Notes: generated by a model not told the origin, from the sequence alone. 38,364 bases of DNA from Caldimicrobium sp. (GCA_025060015.1 JANXDB010000066.1:72635-110998); one strand, 5' to 3'. Counted from the first letter of the stretch, positions 9,646 to 19,841 are shown. Translations and numbers: made by a program.

Positions 9646-10077
9646 TTACTTCTTTTTTAGAAGCTCCGGATAGGGCCAACCAGCAATACCACCCTTTAAT
9701 ATGTATAGTTTCTTCTCAGGAACTTCCTTTGACTTTGGATAATCATAGGTATTCTGAGCCCCGCTTCTGCCCCTTGGACATACGATAACCACAGGATCTT
9801 GGGGATTGTTATTGATAATGGGCAATGCCTTATCCAACCTTCTTTTTAACTCATCGGTATTTGCCGGAAAGGCATTGGTCTCAATGGATCCCTTGAAATG
9901 GGCCTTAGCAAAATCCTCAGGCGGTTGTATATCAACGATGATAACCTATCTCCCGGTTTGCAACCACTTCTTGAATTCCTCTGGTTCAAGAAAATTTGTA
10001 GCTAAGGCAACATTTACCAGTGAAATGATGAAAAAACTAACAAGCAATGATAACCTAATGCTTACTCTTTCCACCAT
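9646..10077 (-). pseudogene. Secreted rhodanese-domain protein interrupted by TAG
   Basis: From the ATG at 10077 (GGAGGGGATGAG just upstream) the frame gives a signal peptide (LSLLVSFFIISLVNVALA) then EPEEFKKWLQTGR, an in-frame TAG at codon 44 (9948-9946), and VIIVDIQPPEDFAKAHFKGS. It ends with the rhodanese active-site loop CPRGRSGA and LYILKGGIAGWPYPELL. Read through, it is 143 residues. The protein would sit in the periplasm and handle sulfur or a similar group on its active-site cysteine. Downstream the loop YDYPKSKEVPEKK has a proline where a helix residue would be expected, in line with relaxed constraint. It is second in the minus-strand cluster, after the GT2-type transferase. Confidence 0.72.
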
Positions 10078-10158
10078 AACTCATCCCCTCCATTGAAATT
10101 TCTCAAAATACTAACTAATATCCTTGCCAAGTCAAATAATATTTTGATAAAGTCTTTT

Positions 10159-10836
10159 TTATTTATAGATTTTTGATAATAAATTCGGAGATACACCCAA
10201 CAGATAGAGAAAAATGAGCAGATTGTTTCTAAGACTAACGATAAAAGGAAATAGGGGAATCTTTGAGAGATGTTTTCTTGAGGAAACAACTATCTTGTGA
10301 GGAAAATTCTTAGGTGGACAAAGCTTTCTCAGCCTCAAAACAAAATCTAAATCCTCTAAAAAAGGAATAGCACTGAATTCATCTGCTTCAAAATATAATT
10401 TTCTCTCTATAAAAAGCCCTTGATCCCCGTAGGGCAAAGAAAAGATTCTTGCCCTGAGGTTAATCAATCTCTCAAGGATAGAGAGGGAAAGGCCTCTTTT
10501 TACATCAAAAACCAACTCAAAGAATCCTGCTCTTATGCCACTCAAGTAAAGTCCTCTTAGGTCAATTTTTTCTGTGAAATAGGTATCGGCATGCAGGAAT
10601 AAGAGTAGTTCTCCGCAAGAGGCAAGAGCTCCCTTTTTAAGTTGACTACCTCTTCCCTTTTCAGCATTTATAACTCTTGCTCCTTGTTTAATGGCAATCT
10701 TGCAGGTTTCATCATTACTACCTCCGTCAACCACTTTGACCTCGTCTGGGTCTACGTAGGCCAGACTTTTTAGAAGCCTGCCTAAGCGTTTCTCCTCGTT
10801 GTAAGTGGGAATTATGACTGAAAGGGTGAGGCGCAT
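10159..10836 (-). CDS. TIGR04283-type glycosyltransferase (rSAM/selenodomain-associated transferase 2)
   Basis: 225 residues. A GT2-like N-terminus (LSVIIPTYNEEKRLGRLLKSL) is followed by VKVVDGGSNDETCKIAIKQGARV, GRGSQLKKGA and LLLFLHADT, the signature run of this subfamily. A hydrophobic C-terminus (PFIVSLRNNLLIFLYLLGV) suggests membrane contact. It is the first gene of the ArsS-like cluster, and together with the TIGR04282-type gene at the other end it brackets the broken genes. The frame is intact. The substrate is unknown. Confidence 0.82.
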   Translation of the reverse strand: MRLTLSVIIPTYNEEKRLGRLLKSLAYVDPDEVKVVDGGSNDETCKIAIKQGARVINAEKGRGSQLKKGALASCGELLLFLHADTYFTEKIDLRGLYLSGIRAGFFELVFDVKRGLSLSILERLINLRARIFSLPYGDQGLFIERKLYFEADEFSAIPFLEDLDFVLRLRKLCPPKNFPHKIVVSSRKHLSKIPLFPFIVSLRNNLLIFLYLLGVSPNLLSKIYK

Positions 10837-10933
10837 GATCTCTTTTCACACCCCCCTTATATTTAAAACCTAAAATATCATTTTAAATAAATATACTCAT
10901 TATGAAAAACCTTGCAGAAGAAATCACTGGCAA

Positions 10934-10961
10934 TTGACTTTTTTTAATTCTATATTAAAAA
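10934..10961 (+). promoter_or_regulatory. Candidate promoter of the porin gene
   Basis: TTGACT (10934-10939), a 16-base spacer, then TAAAAA (10956-10961). Predicted start of transcription is near 10968, about 22 nt before the ATG. It matches the TTGNNN-16-TAAAAT pattern of several other promoters in this window. Confidence 0.45.
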
Positions 10962-10989
10962 TTTATCAAACATTTTGAGGAGGGAAAAG

Positions 10990-12393
10990 ATGAAGCGAGC
11001 CCTCATTAGTTCCATGGCAGGCCTTGGCCTTCTATCGGCAGTATCTCTCTCCTATGGAGTTGATCACAAGATTGGTGCTCAATTGAGATTCAGATACGAA
11101 AACTGGGATAATTTGATTACCTTAGGCACAAACACAGGCCTAAATTCGCTAAAAGATCGCTCTTTCTTTCGCCTAAGAGCCATGCTCTGGGATGATATCA
11201 AATTCAACAATCAAACTAGTCTTCGTGTAAGACTAAACACCGAACCTAAGTATCAAATGGGTCCCTTTTACTTTATGTTAAAGGATCCTGAAAAAAGAAA
11301 ATTTGACCAGGATGAGATTGTCATTGATAATCTTTATTTAGATCTAAAAAAGCCGGGAGGTTTACCTGTAAATTTTAGAATTGGCAGACAGGACTTCCTT
11401 GGTCCTGACACCTACGGGGAGGGTTTTTTAATCCTTGATGGCACCCCTGGAGATGGGTCAAGGACCTTTTATTTCAATGCTTTCAAGGCCCAACTGCTCC
11501 TTCATCCCAAGCATACCTTGGATCTCGTTTTTGTAAAGCAGACTGAAAGAGATATATATCTGCCAAGCATACGCCCCTCCTATGATGATGGTCGTGGTAA
11601 CGGTTTTATACAGCACAAAAAGAGACTCACAGGGTCAGATGAGTTTGCCTTTTGGGCCTATGGAAGAAGCAAGCTTACCCCTAACCTTAATCTTGAGCCC
11701 TATTACATCTACAAAAAAGAGGAAAAATCAACCACTGACAGATGGATAACCATCCCAGCAAGTTATTTACATAACATCGGAGCAAGGGCAGTATATGCCT
11801 TTTCCAAGGACTTCAAAATCAGGGCTGAATTAGTGCATCAATTCGGCGACTACACCAAAGACGGAAGAGACCGCAGGGCATGGGGGGGATATGCCTTTTT
11901 GGAAAAGTCTTTACCAAACTGTCCATCTAAACCTACCATAGAACTTGGCTATATTTATCTCTCAGGTGACGACCCCAAATCTAAAAAAGACGAAGCCTTT
12001 AATCCCCTGTTTTCAAGGAATCCAAATTGGAATGAGCTGATTATTTACACCTATCTTTTAGAGACGGATAATAGAGGAGGGGCTATACCAGGATATTGGA
12101 CAAATCTCAGGATGCCTATGATTAGACTGAAAGCAACCCCTCTAAAGGATTTGAATCTCACTCTTAGTTATCAGAAACTCTATGCCGATGAGAAAACAAA
12201 TAGCACTCGCACCTCCATGTTTTCAAACAAAGGAAAAGATAGGGGAGATCTCTATGTTTTTATAGCCAATTATAAGTTTACCAAGTCCCTAGACGGAATG
12301 CTTCAATATGAGGTTTTTGACCCAGATGATTTTTATAGTAAAGAAGCCAAAACTGCCCACTTCTTCAGAGCTCAGATTCAGTGGAGATACTAA
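10990..12393 (+). CDS. Outer-membrane beta-barrel porin, alginate-export/AlgE-like
   Basis: 467 residues starting at ATG 10990, preceded by GAGGAGGG. The first ~22 residues are a signal peptide (KRALISSMAGLGLLSAVSLSYG). The rest is made of alternating amphipathic strands with many aromatic girdle residues and ends in FFRAQIQWRY, a C-terminal aromatic as expected for outer-membrane insertion. Features such as FRIGRQDFLGPDTYGEGFLILDG resemble the alginate_exp porin family. It probably lets small solutes through the outer membrane; the cargo cannot be read from the sequence. It stands alone with its own promoter and a hairpin terminator. Confidence 0.8.
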   Translation: MKRALISSMAGLGLLSAVSLSYGVDHKIGAQLRFRYENWDNLITLGTNTGLNSLKDRSFFRLRAMLWDDIKFNNQTSLRVRLNTEPKYQMGPFYFMLKDPEKRKFDQDEIVIDNLYLDLKKPGGLPVNFRIGRQDFLGPDTYGEGFLILDGTPGDGSRTFYFNAFKAQLLLHPKHTLDLVFVKQTERDIYLPSIRPSYDDGRGNGFIQHKKRLTGSDEFAFWAYGRSKLTPNLNLEPYYIYKKEEKSTTDRWITIPASYLHNIGARAVYAFSKDFKIRAELVHQFGDYTKDGRDRRAWGGYAFLEKSLPNCPSKPTIELGYIYLSGDDPKSKKDEAFNPLFSRNPNWNELIIYTYLLETDNRGGAIPGYWTNLRMPMIRLKATPLKDLNLTLSYQKLYADEKTNSTRTSMFSNKGKDRGDLYVFIANYKFTKSLDGMLQYEVFDPDDFYSKEAKTAHFFRAQIQWRY

Positions 12394-12404
12394 CCAATCC
12401 TTAA

Positions 12405-12430
12405 GGGGGAAAATTGGCTCCCCCCACTTT
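12405..12430 (+). terminator. Hairpin terminator after the porin gene
   Basis: GGGGGA (12405-12410) pairs with TCCCCC (12419-12424) around an 8-base loop, followed within two bases by TTTT. The T-run is short, so it may be a weak terminator. Confidence 0.5.
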
Positions 12431-12507
12431 TCTATTCAATTCAATCTTAGTTTGGGATGTAATTTTCCAAAAAAGAGTTAAACTTGAGGAAAACTCAAGG
12501 AGGCTTC

Positions 12508-12834
12508 ATGTCTATGGAACAAGTGGTTTTTCTATATGTGACTACTTCCTCAATGGAGGAAGCAGAAAAGATAGGGAAAATACTTCTGGAGAGACGGCTC
12601 TGTGCCTGTGTAAATATTTACGATGGCGTTAAATCTCATTACTGGTGGCAGGGTAAGATAGAGAGTTCTACCGAGGCTATAATGATTGTGAAAACAAGAG
12701 AGACTCTTCTAAATGAGGCAGAAAGGATAATTAAGGAAAACCATAGTTATACTACGCCATGCATTGCAAAGATTCCTGTAGAAATAATCTTTAAACCTTT
12801 TGAAGAATGGTTGCTTAAGGAGACTAAGGAATAA
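12508..12834 (+). CDS. cutA: Divalent-cation tolerance protein CutA
   Basis: 108 residues, the usual size for the trimeric CutA1 family. Seen: VVFLYVTTSSMEEAEKIGKI, RRLCACVNIY, YWWQGKIESSTEAIMIVKTR and IKENHSYTTPCIAKIPV. The ATG at 12508 is chosen because AAGGAGG lies six bases upstream; an earlier TTG is in frame but has no ribosome site. CutA has been linked to copper tolerance but its biochemical role is unsettled. It precedes hisF by only six bases, so the two are probably co-transcribed. Confidence 0.92.
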   Translation: MSMEQVVFLYVTTSSMEEAEKIGKILLERRLCACVNIYDGVKSHYWWQGKIESSTEAIMIVKTRETLLNEAERIIKENHSYTTPCIAKIPVEIIFKPFEEWLLKETKE

Positions 12835-12840
12835 AAAAAC

Positions 12841-13620
12841 ATGCTTAGCAAACGAATTGTAGTCTGTCTTGATGTAAGAGATGGAAAGACCACCAAGGGT
12901 GTGAAATTCAAGGATAACATCGAAGTGGGAGATCCTGTGGAAATGGCAGAAAAATATTACCACGAGGGGGCCGATGAGATAGTCTTTTACGATATCACTG
13001 CCAGCGCAGAGCACCGTTCTATTATGATTGATGTGGTTAGGCGTACAGCGGAGCGTATATTCATTCCTTTCTCTGTGGGTGGTGGCATTAGAAATGTTGA
13101 GGACATGAGAGAGGTTCTGTTGGCTGGCGCCGAAAAGGTATCAGTTAACACTGCAGCCGTCCTAAATCCCAAGATCATCTATGACGGTGCTAAGGCCTTT
13201 GGTTCCCAATGCATTGTCCTGGGAATGGATGTAAAGAGAGTTGAAAGGTCTTCCAAAATTCCCTCTGGTTATGAGGTTTGGATCAAGGGAGGAAGAGAGC
13301 CCATGGGTATTGATGCTGTTGCCTGGGCAAAGGAAGCAGAAAATCTCGGTGCAGGAGAGATCGTGCTAAACTCTATAGATGCCGATGGGACCAAAGAGGG
13401 TTATGAACTGACAATTACCCAGATGATGGCTGAAGCGGTAAAAATCCCAGTTGTTGCCTCCGGTGGAGGAGGTCATCCAGAACATCTCTACGACGTCCTA
13501 ACCAAGGCTAAGGCTGATGCAGCACTTATCGCCTCAATGGTTCACTTTGGAATGTATACCATCAAGGAAATAAAGGAATATCTTGCTAAAAGGGGAGTCA
13601 AGGTTCGCCTCAAGTGGTAG
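12841..13620 (+). CDS. hisF: Imidazole glycerol phosphate synthase, cyclase subunit HisF
   Basis: 259-residue TIM barrel that closes the imidazole ring in histidine synthesis, using ammonia from HisH. The two catalytic aspartates are at the expected places, D11 ([10 protein letters not shown]) and D130 ([10 protein letters not shown]). The phosphate-binding loops [14 protein letters not shown] and [11 protein letters not shown] are present. HisH and other his genes are not in the window. The gene directly follows cutA, and its 3' end overlaps the convergent VTT gene by 11 nt. Confidence 0.96.
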   Translation: MLSKRIVVCLDVRDGKTTKGVKFKDNIEVGDPVEMAEKYYHEGADEIVFYDITASAEHRSIMIDVVRRTAERIFIPFSVGGGIRNVEDMREVLLAGAEKVSVNTAAVLNPKIIYDGAKAFGSQCIVLGMDVKRVERSSKIPSGYEVWIKGGREPMGIDAVAWAKEAENLGAGEIVLNSIDADGTKEGYELTITQMMAEAVKIPVVASGGGGHPEHLYDVLTKAKADAALIASMVHFGMYTIKEIKEYLAKRGVKVRLKW

Positions 13621-14215
13621 AATTGGAGTTTAAATAGTTCTCCAATCGCTTCTTAAGAAGCAAAAAGCTTAAAAAAGCTACGGCAAAGGCTGAGGTAACT
13701 AGAATTATTCTCAGTGGATGACCGCCATAAACCACATCTCCTTGAATGGCTAAAGCTAAGGTGCCTGGTGCCCTGCCAATGGTTGAAACCACAATGAAAG
13801 ACTTAAAAGAAATGGGCATAAACCCAACTAAGTAGTTCAGAATATCTTTGGGAAAACCCGGGATAAGATAGAGTATAAAAACCCCGGTCAATCCATATTT
13901 TCGAAAGACTCTCTTTATCTTCACGTAGTAGGGATGAAATTCATATCTCTTTAGAAAATGTTTTCTAAAAGTCCTCACTAAGAGAAAGGCTAACATGGAC
14001 CCTAAGAGGATTCCCGTAGTGCTAAGTAAAAAACCCGGGATAGTCCCAAAGAGGAATCCTGCCATAAAACCGGTGACCTCTCCAGGAAGCGGTGCTATTA
14101 CTACCTGCAGAGCCTGAAGAATGGTAAAGAGGACCGCACCCAAAAGGGGATTTTCTCTTACCAGGTCTCGCAAGAGGGATCTATCTTCCCAGAGCGACAC
14201 AATCTCTTCCCACAT
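13610..14215 (-). CDS. TVP38/DedA-like (VTT domain) membrane protein
   Basis: 201 residues with about five or six hydrophobic segments. The core resembles the VTT/SNARE-associated Golgi protein family: [21 protein letters not shown], then [14 protein letters not shown] and [19 protein letters not shown] (the P-G-x-x-x-D-x-x-N-Y motif). Members include lipid scramblases and proteins linked to membrane integrity or selenite/metal uptake; the function here is not shown. It starts 2 nt after the radA stop and is the last gene of the argG-radA operon. A second VTT domain is fused to the Fe-S protein at 6016-7689. Confidence 0.85.
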   Translation of the reverse strand: MWEEIVSLWEDRSLLRDLVRENPLLGAVLFTILQALQVVIAPLPGEVTGFMAGFLFGTIPGFLLSTTGILLGSMLAFLLVRTFRKHFLKRYEFHPYYVKIKRVFRKYGLTGVFILYLIPGFPKDILNYLVGFMPISFKSFIVVSTIGRAPGTLALAIQGDVVYGGHPLRIILVTSAFAVAFLSFLLLKKRLENYLNSNSTT

Positions 14216-14217
14216 TG

Positions 14218-15543
14218 CTAGGGCCCAAAAAGCCTTTCAATAACTTCCCTTAACTTGCTGAAGCTGAGTATTTCGAGCTTAAACTCCTTTACTTTTAAAT
14301 CCACACCCTTAGGTATAAAGGCTTTGGTAAAGCCCTTTTTCTCAGCTTCTCTGAGTCTAAGGGTGAGATCTCTCACAGGGCGTAGTTCTCCTGCTAAACC
14401 AACTTCACCGATAAAAAGGCTCCTTTCTGGCAACTCTCTTTCTATGTGACTTCCAACTAATGCCACTGCCACTGCTAAATCTGCACTGGGATCCCTAGTC
14501 CTAAAGCCCCCTGCAACTTTTACATAAACATCTCTGTCACTGAGATTGAAACCCACCTTTTTCTCCAGTATGGCACAAAGAAGACTTAATCTCACCTGGT
14601 CGAAGCCAACTGACTGCCTTCTTGGGAGGGCTAAATAGCTTTTTGTCACTAAAGCCTGAACTTCTACCAATATAGGCCTTGTGCCCTCAAGAACACAGAA
14701 AACAGCTCCATCTCCGGAGAGAAAGAGATCCTCATACTTTGTGTGGCTCTGTAGACCAGTTTCCGTCATCACAAAGACCCCAACCTCGTTAACGGCACCG
14801 AAACGATTTTTTATGGCCCTAAGGATCCTAAAACCCGTCTCCCTCTCTCCCTCAAGATACAAAACCACATCAACCAAATGTTCCAACACCTTGGGACCAG
14901 CTATAACTCCCTCTTTGGTAATATGACCCACAAGAAATATCGCTATATCCTCCTCCTTGGCAAGTCTAAGCAGAAAATTGGCACACTCCCTCACCTGTGA
15001 CACACTTCCGGGAGAAGAGCTTAGCTCTGGTAAATAAACTGTCTGGATAGAGTCAACAACCATAACCTTGGGCTTGAGCGCCGCTGGTAGATCTCTAAGT
15101 ACGCTAAGATCTGTATCTGAGATGAAGTGAAAATCTCCCCCTACTCCCAATCTATCTACCCGAAGTTTAACCTGTTCTGCAGATTCTTCAGCGGAAAAAT
15201 AGAGGACCCTTTGACCACCTTTGGCAAGAAAGGAAGCTGTCTGAGTGAGAAGGGTGGATTTTCCGATACCAGGATCTCCCCCGATTAGAATTAAAGAGGC
15301 TGGGACTATACCCCCTCCTAAGACCAGATCAAACTCCTCAAGCCCTGTGGATATCCTTGATCTTGAAACTAAGGTTATATCATCAAGCCTGAAAACGTTG
15401 ATCTTTCTTTGGTCGTCCTTTCTCTTTTTTCTTTCTTCATACTCCGAGGGCGTCTCCATCATGGAATTCCAGGAACCACAATCTGGACATCGTCCCATCC
15501 ACTTTAAGCTTTTATATCCACAGCTCTGACATTGAAAACTCAC
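14218..15543 (-). CDS. radA: DNA repair protein RadA
   Basis: 441 residues. Order: N-terminal zinc finger C5-x2-C8 ... C19-x2-C22, RecA-like ATPase with Walker A GDPGIGKST (about 89-97), the RadA-specific KNRFG motif (near 250), and a C-terminal Lon-like domain. RadA drives branch migration during homologous recombination. It starts at a GTG overlapping the upstream glycosyltransferase stop (GTGA), so translation is likely coupled. Confidence 0.96.
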   Translation of the reverse strand: MSFQCQSCGYKSLKWMGRCPDCGSWNSMMETPSEYEERKKRKDDQRKINVFRLDDITLVSRSRISTGLEEFDLVLGGGIVPASLILIGGDPGIGKSTLLTQTASFLAKGGQRVLYFSAEESAEQVKLRVDRLGVGGDFHFISDTDLSVLRDLPAALKPKVMVVDSIQTVYLPELSSSPGSVSQVRECANFLLRLAKEEDIAIFLVGHITKEGVIAGPKVLEHLVDVVLYLEGERETGFRILRAIKNRFGAVNEVGVFVMTETGLQSHTKYEDLFLSGDGAVFCVLEGTRPILVEVQALVTKSYLALPRRQSVGFDQVRLSLLCAILEKKVGFNLSDRDVYVKVAGGFRTRDPSADLAVAVALVGSHIERELPERSLFIGEVGLAGELRPVRDLTLRLREAEKKGFTKAFIPKGVDLKVKEFKLEILSFSKLREVIERLFGP

Positions 15544-17051
15544 CTTTCACCACCTTTGATAAAGATCCCCTTCCAAAGAGAATATACCTTTTCTTTCTTA
15601 CCGACCTTTAAAATTACCTCACCTAATTTCTTAGCCTCCCTTAGATATGGTGGTTCATCTAAATGCTTTTTTACCAAAAAAACCTCCTTTCCCTGCAACT
15701 CAGCGTCACTTCTCCATAAATGATATTGATTGTTGATTTTATTTTCAAGATTAAGCACATAGGGATGGGGATGTTCTGGGAGGTAAAAGGCTAAGGAGCT
15801 TGCAATTTCCCGATGGGAGGTCAAAAGAGGTAAAGTTCCATCATACCACCTCTTTACCTCTTCTGAAAGTTCTCTCCAGCCCATAAACTTGTAAAATATC
15901 TCAATAACTGGCTTGTCTCCTCCAAAAGGAAGAAGGTTAGGCTTTTTCGGCAAATGAGAGATAACCAGTGATAGAGACAAACTGATAAATAGGTTAACAT
16001 ATAGTAATAACCTTCGTCTCCTACTACCCATGGCTAAGTAACTAACCCAAAGATAGGACGTTAAGAAGAAGGGCATGATCCAGTTATGATTTATCACTTT
16101 AAAGAAGGCAAGCAGGAAAAGTAAAACCAAAGGGGGAAAGGAAAAAACATAGGCCAAGAGAAGAACCTTTAAACCGGATCCCTCCTCTTTCTCTGAAGGC
16201 TTTTTTGCCATATTTAGGTATTGTCTCAAGATGAAGCTAAAGAGCTTAAAGCCAAGGGATAGAAAAAGAGGAACAAAAAAGACTCCAAAGAGAATAAACA
16301 GGCCTCCGAAAAAGGATAAATAGTACTTCAAAGAAAGAGAGGTTTTGCCAAAGTGCTCGGCGGTATGTACAAAGAGTACAAAGCCCTTCTCTATGTTCCA
16401 CACCAGATTGGGAAGATAAATAAGCAGAGCTATGAGAGGTATCACCAAGGTCCTAAAATTCCATAACAGGTTCTTATCGAAAAGATAAAGGTATATTAGG
16501 CCAAGTGGTATAAATACAAACATGGTTTGCTTGGTAAGCATACCTAAACCAATGGAGATGCCAGTTAAAATAGCCCAGAGACAGCTGGGGTTGGTTATGA
16601 AGTTCACCAAGCCATAGAAGGATAGCATCCAGAAAAGGATTAGAGGGGGATCTATGGTCATAACGAAGCTATAGACCCAAAAAATCGGTGTAAAGGCGAG
16701 GGTAAAGAGAAAAAGCCTTCCGGCACTAAACCCAAAATGTCTACTCATCAAAACATATCCTAATGCCAGGGCAAAGGTGTTACAAAGAAGGGCCGGCAGA
16801 CGGACTGCCCATTCTGTGTTTCCCAAGTATTTAGTGGAGAGATAAATAAGCCAGGCTATCATGGGAGGTTTGCTGTAATATCCCCAGTCAAGAGCCCTTG
16901 ACCAGTCCCAGTAATAGGATTCGTCGTAGGATAGTGACAGAGGAAGCTCTACCAGATAGTAAAATTTCCCAACAAATAGTGCGAGTAAAAAAAGGCCTCC
17001 TCCACTTAAAAGATAGTCTACGAAGTATTTCCTCTTAAAGTCCCTAAACAT
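15540..17051 (-). CDS. GT39/ArnT-like membrane glycosyltransferase
   Basis: 503 residues with many membrane segments and a C-terminal soluble part. The first periplasmic loop carries LSYDESYYWDWSRALDWGYYSKPP, with the D-E pair used as catalytic/metal site by polyprenyl-phosphate-sugar transferases of the PMT/ArnT superfamily. It would transfer a sugar from an undecaprenyl-phosphate carrier to a lipid or protein in the periplasm. It overlaps the PAP2 phosphatase by 8 nt. The pairing suggests lipid A or cell-envelope modification (inference). Confidence 0.82.
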   Translation of the reverse strand: MFRDFKRKYFVDYLLSGGGLFLLALFVGKFYYLVELPLSLSYDESYYWDWSRALDWGYYSKPPMIAWLIYLSTKYLGNTEWAVRLPALLCNTFALALGYVLMSRHFGFSAGRLFLFTLAFTPIFWVYSFVMTIDPPLILFWMLSFYGLVNFITNPSCLWAILTGISIGLGMLTKQTMFVFIPLGLIYLYLFDKNLLWNFRTLVIPLIALLIYLPNLVWNIEKGFVLFVHTAEHFGKTSLSLKYYLSFFGGLFILFGVFFVPLFLSLGFKLFSFILRQYLNMAKKPSEKEEGSGLKVLLLAYVFSFPPLVLLFLLAFFKVINHNWIMPFFLTSYLWVSYLAMGSRRRRLLLYVNLFISLSLSLVISHLPKKPNLLPFGGDKPVIEIFYKFMGWRELSEEVKRWYDGTLPLLTSHREIASSLAFYLPEHPHPYVLNLENKINNQYHLWRSDAELQGKEVFLVKKHLDEPPYLREAKKLGEVILKVGKKEKVYSLWKGIFIKGGER

Positions 17052-17637
17052 AACTCCTTCTTATCATCCATTTGAGGAATAGAACTTTCACAAAGCCTAT
17101 GGTAAAACCGATGATAATACCTCCCATTATATCTCCTGGAAAATGATGCCCTAAGTATATCCTTGAGTAGCCGATTAGCAGTGCAAAGAGGATAAAAAGC
17201 GGACTTCCCTGGGGCAGAAGAAAAGAATAGAAAGTGCTTCCAAAGGCAGCATTAGACATGTGACAAGAAGGAAAACTTCGCGTCTTCTTATCGGTCCTTG
17301 GCTTTTCTAAAAATTTAAATTTATCTTCAGTGTAATAGTAGACATGACCCAACTGAACATAGGGCCTCTCCCTTTCGACCAGGGGTTTAACTATTTTTCC
17401 ACAGGTGAAGTCACTAAGCCCAAAGCCCAACCAAAGCAATCCAAAGGCAAAGAGAAATCTTTTAATCAAACCTTTCTTCAAGAAGAGCACTAAAAGCACA
17501 AAGGAAACGGATAGATATGAGGAAATAAGAACCTTCTCATTACTCAAAACTGGAAGAATTTTATCAAAAAGGGGATTTCTTAGGCCATTAATTAAGTAAA
17601 ATAAATGAACATCAATAGCTACTAATTTATCTATCAA
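17044..17637 (-). CDS. PAP2-family membrane phosphatase
   Basis: 197 residues with five or six membrane spans. The three acid phosphatase motifs are readable: [17 protein letters not shown] (PSGH-like, with Cys for Gly) and [12 protein letters not shown]. Such enzymes remove phosphate from undecaprenyl-diphosphate, lipid A or phosphatidate. Overlaps of 8 nt with the GT39 gene and 4 nt with the transaldolase gene show one operon. The substrate is probably a lipid phosphate; more cannot be said. Confidence 0.87.
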   Translation of the reverse strand: MIDKLVAIDVHLFYLINGLRNPLFDKILPVLSNEKVLISSYLSVSFVLLVLFLKKGLIKRFLFAFGLLWLGFGLSDFTCGKIVKPLVERERPYVQLGHVYYYTEDKFKFLEKPRTDKKTRSFPSCHMSNAAFGSTFYSFLLPQGSPLFILFALLIGYSRIYLGHHFPGDIMGGIIIGFTIGFVKVLFLKWMIRRSYV

Positions 17638-18290
17638 AGAATCTGAATACCAGCCTTTTTGGCGTCATCTATGAATTTGGAAAGCCCTATATCGGTTAAG
17701 GGATGTTTCAACATCTGTTCGATGACCTTGAAAGGAATGGTGGCGATGTCCACGCCTATGAGGGCACATCTACGAACGTGGTCTACATGTCTAATGGATG
17801 CCGCTATTACCTCGGTTTCGATACCAAAGTTTTCGTAGATACGCATGATCTCCTCGATCAAAAGTATCCCATCATGTCCGATATCATCGAGTCTTCCAAG
17901 AAAGGGAGAGACATAGGTAGCGCCAAGCTTTCCGGCAACTAGGGCTTGTAAGGAGGAAAAAACAAGGGTAACATTGGTCTTTATGCCCTCTTGAGAAAGC
18001 ACTTTAACAGCCTTTAGTCCTTCGGTGGTGAAAGGGATCTTTATTACCACGTTTTTGCCCAGTTTAGAAAGCTCTCGAGCCTCTTTGATCATTCCCTGAG
18101 CGGTGGTATCAATTACCTCCAGAGAAACAGGAAGATCGGGGACTTCTGCCAAAATCTCAAGAGCTGCCTCTTTCCATGGTTTTCCACTTTGAGATAATAG
18201 AGTTGGATTAGTGGTAACTCCATCGATGAGACCCCAGTCTTTTGCTTTCCTTATCTCTTCAATTTTGGCGGTATCCACAAAGATCTTCAT
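17634..18290 (-). CDS. tal: Transaldolase / fructose-6-phosphate aldolase family
   Basis: 218-residue short-type transaldolase barrel. The Schiff-base lysine is K84 in [18 protein letters not shown] near the N-terminus and [13 protein letters not shown] are family motifs. It moves a dihydroxyacetone unit in the non-oxidative pentose phosphate pathway, or acts as a fructose-6-phosphate aldolase; small members are hard to separate by sequence. It lies between argG and the PAP2 gene and overlaps the latter by 4 nt. Confidence 0.93.
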   Translation of the reverse strand: MKIFVDTAKIEEIRKAKDWGLIDGVTTNPTLLSQSGKPWKEAALEILAEVPDLPVSLEVIDTTAQGMIKEARELSKLGKNVVIKIPFTTEGLKAVKVLSQEGIKTNVTLVFSSLQALVAGKLGATYVSPFLGRLDDIGHDGILLIEEIMRIYENFGIETEVIAASIRHVDHVRRCALIGVDIATIPFKVIEQMLKHPLTDIGLSKFIDDAKKAGIQIL

Positions 18291-18312
18291 AATTCTCCTC
18301 CCAAAAACATCT

Positions 18313-19503
18313 CTATACAGTGTAATAATTTCTCAATCTTAGGCCCTGAAGCCTTATAAATCCCTCGGCATCCTTAGGATTATAGCCCTCTCCTTCTTCA
18401 AAACTCGCCAATTCTCTTTTATAGAGACTAAAGGGGCTTCTTCTTCCAACAACTATAACATTTCCTTTGTAAAGTTTAACTTTGACCGTTCCTGTAACCC
18501 TCTCTTGGGTGTCTTCAATCAATCTTTTGAGTGCTTGGAACTCAGGGCTAAACCAGTATCCATAGTAAATAAGCTCTGCAATCTTTGGCATAAGGTTATC
18601 CTTTAGCCTCATCACCTCTCTATCGAGGGTAATCTGTTCTAAGGCTCTGTGAGCTGTATGTAAAATGGTGCCCCCAGGGGTTTCATATACTCCCCTGCTT
18701 TTAATGCCTACATAACGATTTTCCACCACATCTACTCTTCCAATTCCATGAACTCCGCCAAGATAGTTCAACTTTTGAAGTAGTTCAACAGGACCTAAGG
18801 CTTCTCCATTCAGAGCCACAGGCTCTCCTTTATCAAAGTAGATCTCGAGATAGATAGGCTCTTTTGGAGCCTTTTCTGGAGATTGTGTCAGCAGAAACAT
18901 ATCCTCTGGAGGCTCTTGCCAAAGATCCTCAAGGATACCACCTTCATAACTAATGTGAAAAAGGTTGGCATCGATGCTATAGGGTTTTTCAGGGGTAACA
19001 GGAACATGGATACCCTTTTCCTTTGCGTAGGAAATGAGATCTGAACGCCCTTTGAAGTCCCACTCCCTCCAGGGAGCTATCACCTTAAGATGTGGGGCAA
19101 GGGCGTTGTAGGCAAGTTCAAAACGAACCTGATCATTTCCCTTTCCCGTGGCTCCATGCGCCAGGGCATCTGCTCCCTCTTTAAAGGCTATCTCCACCTG
19201 GGCTTTGGCTATGACTGGTCTTGCTAGGGAAGTGCCAAGCATGTACCAGTCTTCATAACGAGCATTGGCCTTAATAGCAAAAAAACAGTATTCCCTTACG
19301 AACTCCTCCTTCAAATCCTGTATGATAACCTTCTCGGCACCACAGTTTAAGCCCTTCCTTTTGATTTCATCCCAATCTTCCTCTTGCCCAAGGTCGGCAC
19401 AAAAGGCTATGACCGGACATTGGTATCTTTCAATTAGCCACTTTAAGATCACTGAAGTATCAAGGCCACCAGAGTATGCGAGCACTATTTTCTTAGGACT
19501 CAA
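18313..19503 (-). CDS. argG: Argininosuccinate synthase
   Basis: 396 residues, full length. It joins citrulline and aspartate using ATP in arginine synthesis. The N-type ATP loop [10 protein letters not shown] starts at residue 9, and [13 protein letters not shown] and the C-terminal substrate region are present. The start is a TTG at 19503 with AGGAGG six bases upstream; no ATG fits. argJ, an earlier arginine gene, is in the window near 25-26 kb but in a different operon. Confidence 0.96.
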   Translation of the reverse strand: MSPKKIVLAYSGGLDTSVILKWLIERYQCPVIAFCADLGQEEDWDEIKRKGLNCGAEKVIIQDLKEEFVREYCFFAIKANARYEDWYMLGTSLARPVIAKAQVEIAFKEGADALAHGATGKGNDQVRFELAYNALAPHLKVIAPWREWDFKGRSDLISYAKEKGIHVPVTPEKPYSIDANLFHISYEGGILEDLWQEPPEDMFLLTQSPEKAPKEPIYLEIYFDKGEPVALNGEALGPVELLQKLNYLGGVHGIGRVDVVENRYVGIKSRGVYETPGGTILHTAHRALEQITLDREVMRLKDNLMPKIAELIYYGYWFSPEFQALKRLIEDTQERVTGTVKVKLYKGNVIVVGRRSPFSLYKRELASFEEGEGYNPKDAEGFIRLQGLRLRNYYTV

Positions 19504-19526
19504 AGAGGACCTCCTATTGAAAAGTG

Positions 19527-19841
19527 TTATTGTGATTGACTAAGTTTCTCCTCTACAGATTTAATCTTACTTACGATTCTCCCCACTGGGCCTTTACGAT
19601 AATCGATCTTCATATTACATACGATACGATTACAGTCTGGCTCAAGGATCTGAAAACATTTTCTGATAAGATCTAATATTTCTTCTATAGTTTCTGCTTC
19701 AACTGTTGTTTCCATCGGTGAGAAATGATAGGGAAGCCCTGATTCCTGTATAACCTTAAGGGCTCTTGCTACATAGGGACTCAGACTCTCTCCCTTGTCC
19801 AAAGGAAAAATGCTTATCGACAATAGCACACTCATAAGCAT
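19527..19841 (-). CDS. MTH1187/DUF77-type thiamine-binding-like protein
   Basis: About 104 residues. The N-terminus [29 protein letters not shown] and the later [19 protein letters not shown] are hallmarks of the small ferredoxin-like-fold DUF77/YkoF-related family, some of which bind thiamine. The start is uncertain: ATG at 19841 (weak GAGA upstream), ATG at 19835, or a TTG at 19871 that sits too close to GAGGAG. It is probably the first gene of the argG operon, 23 nt ahead of argG. Confidence 0.8.
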   Translation of the reverse strand: MLMSVLLSISIFPLDKGESLSPYVARALKVIQESGLPYHFSPMETTVEAETIEEILDLIRKCFQILEPDCNRIVCNMKIDYRKGPVGRIVSKIKSVEEKLSQSQ

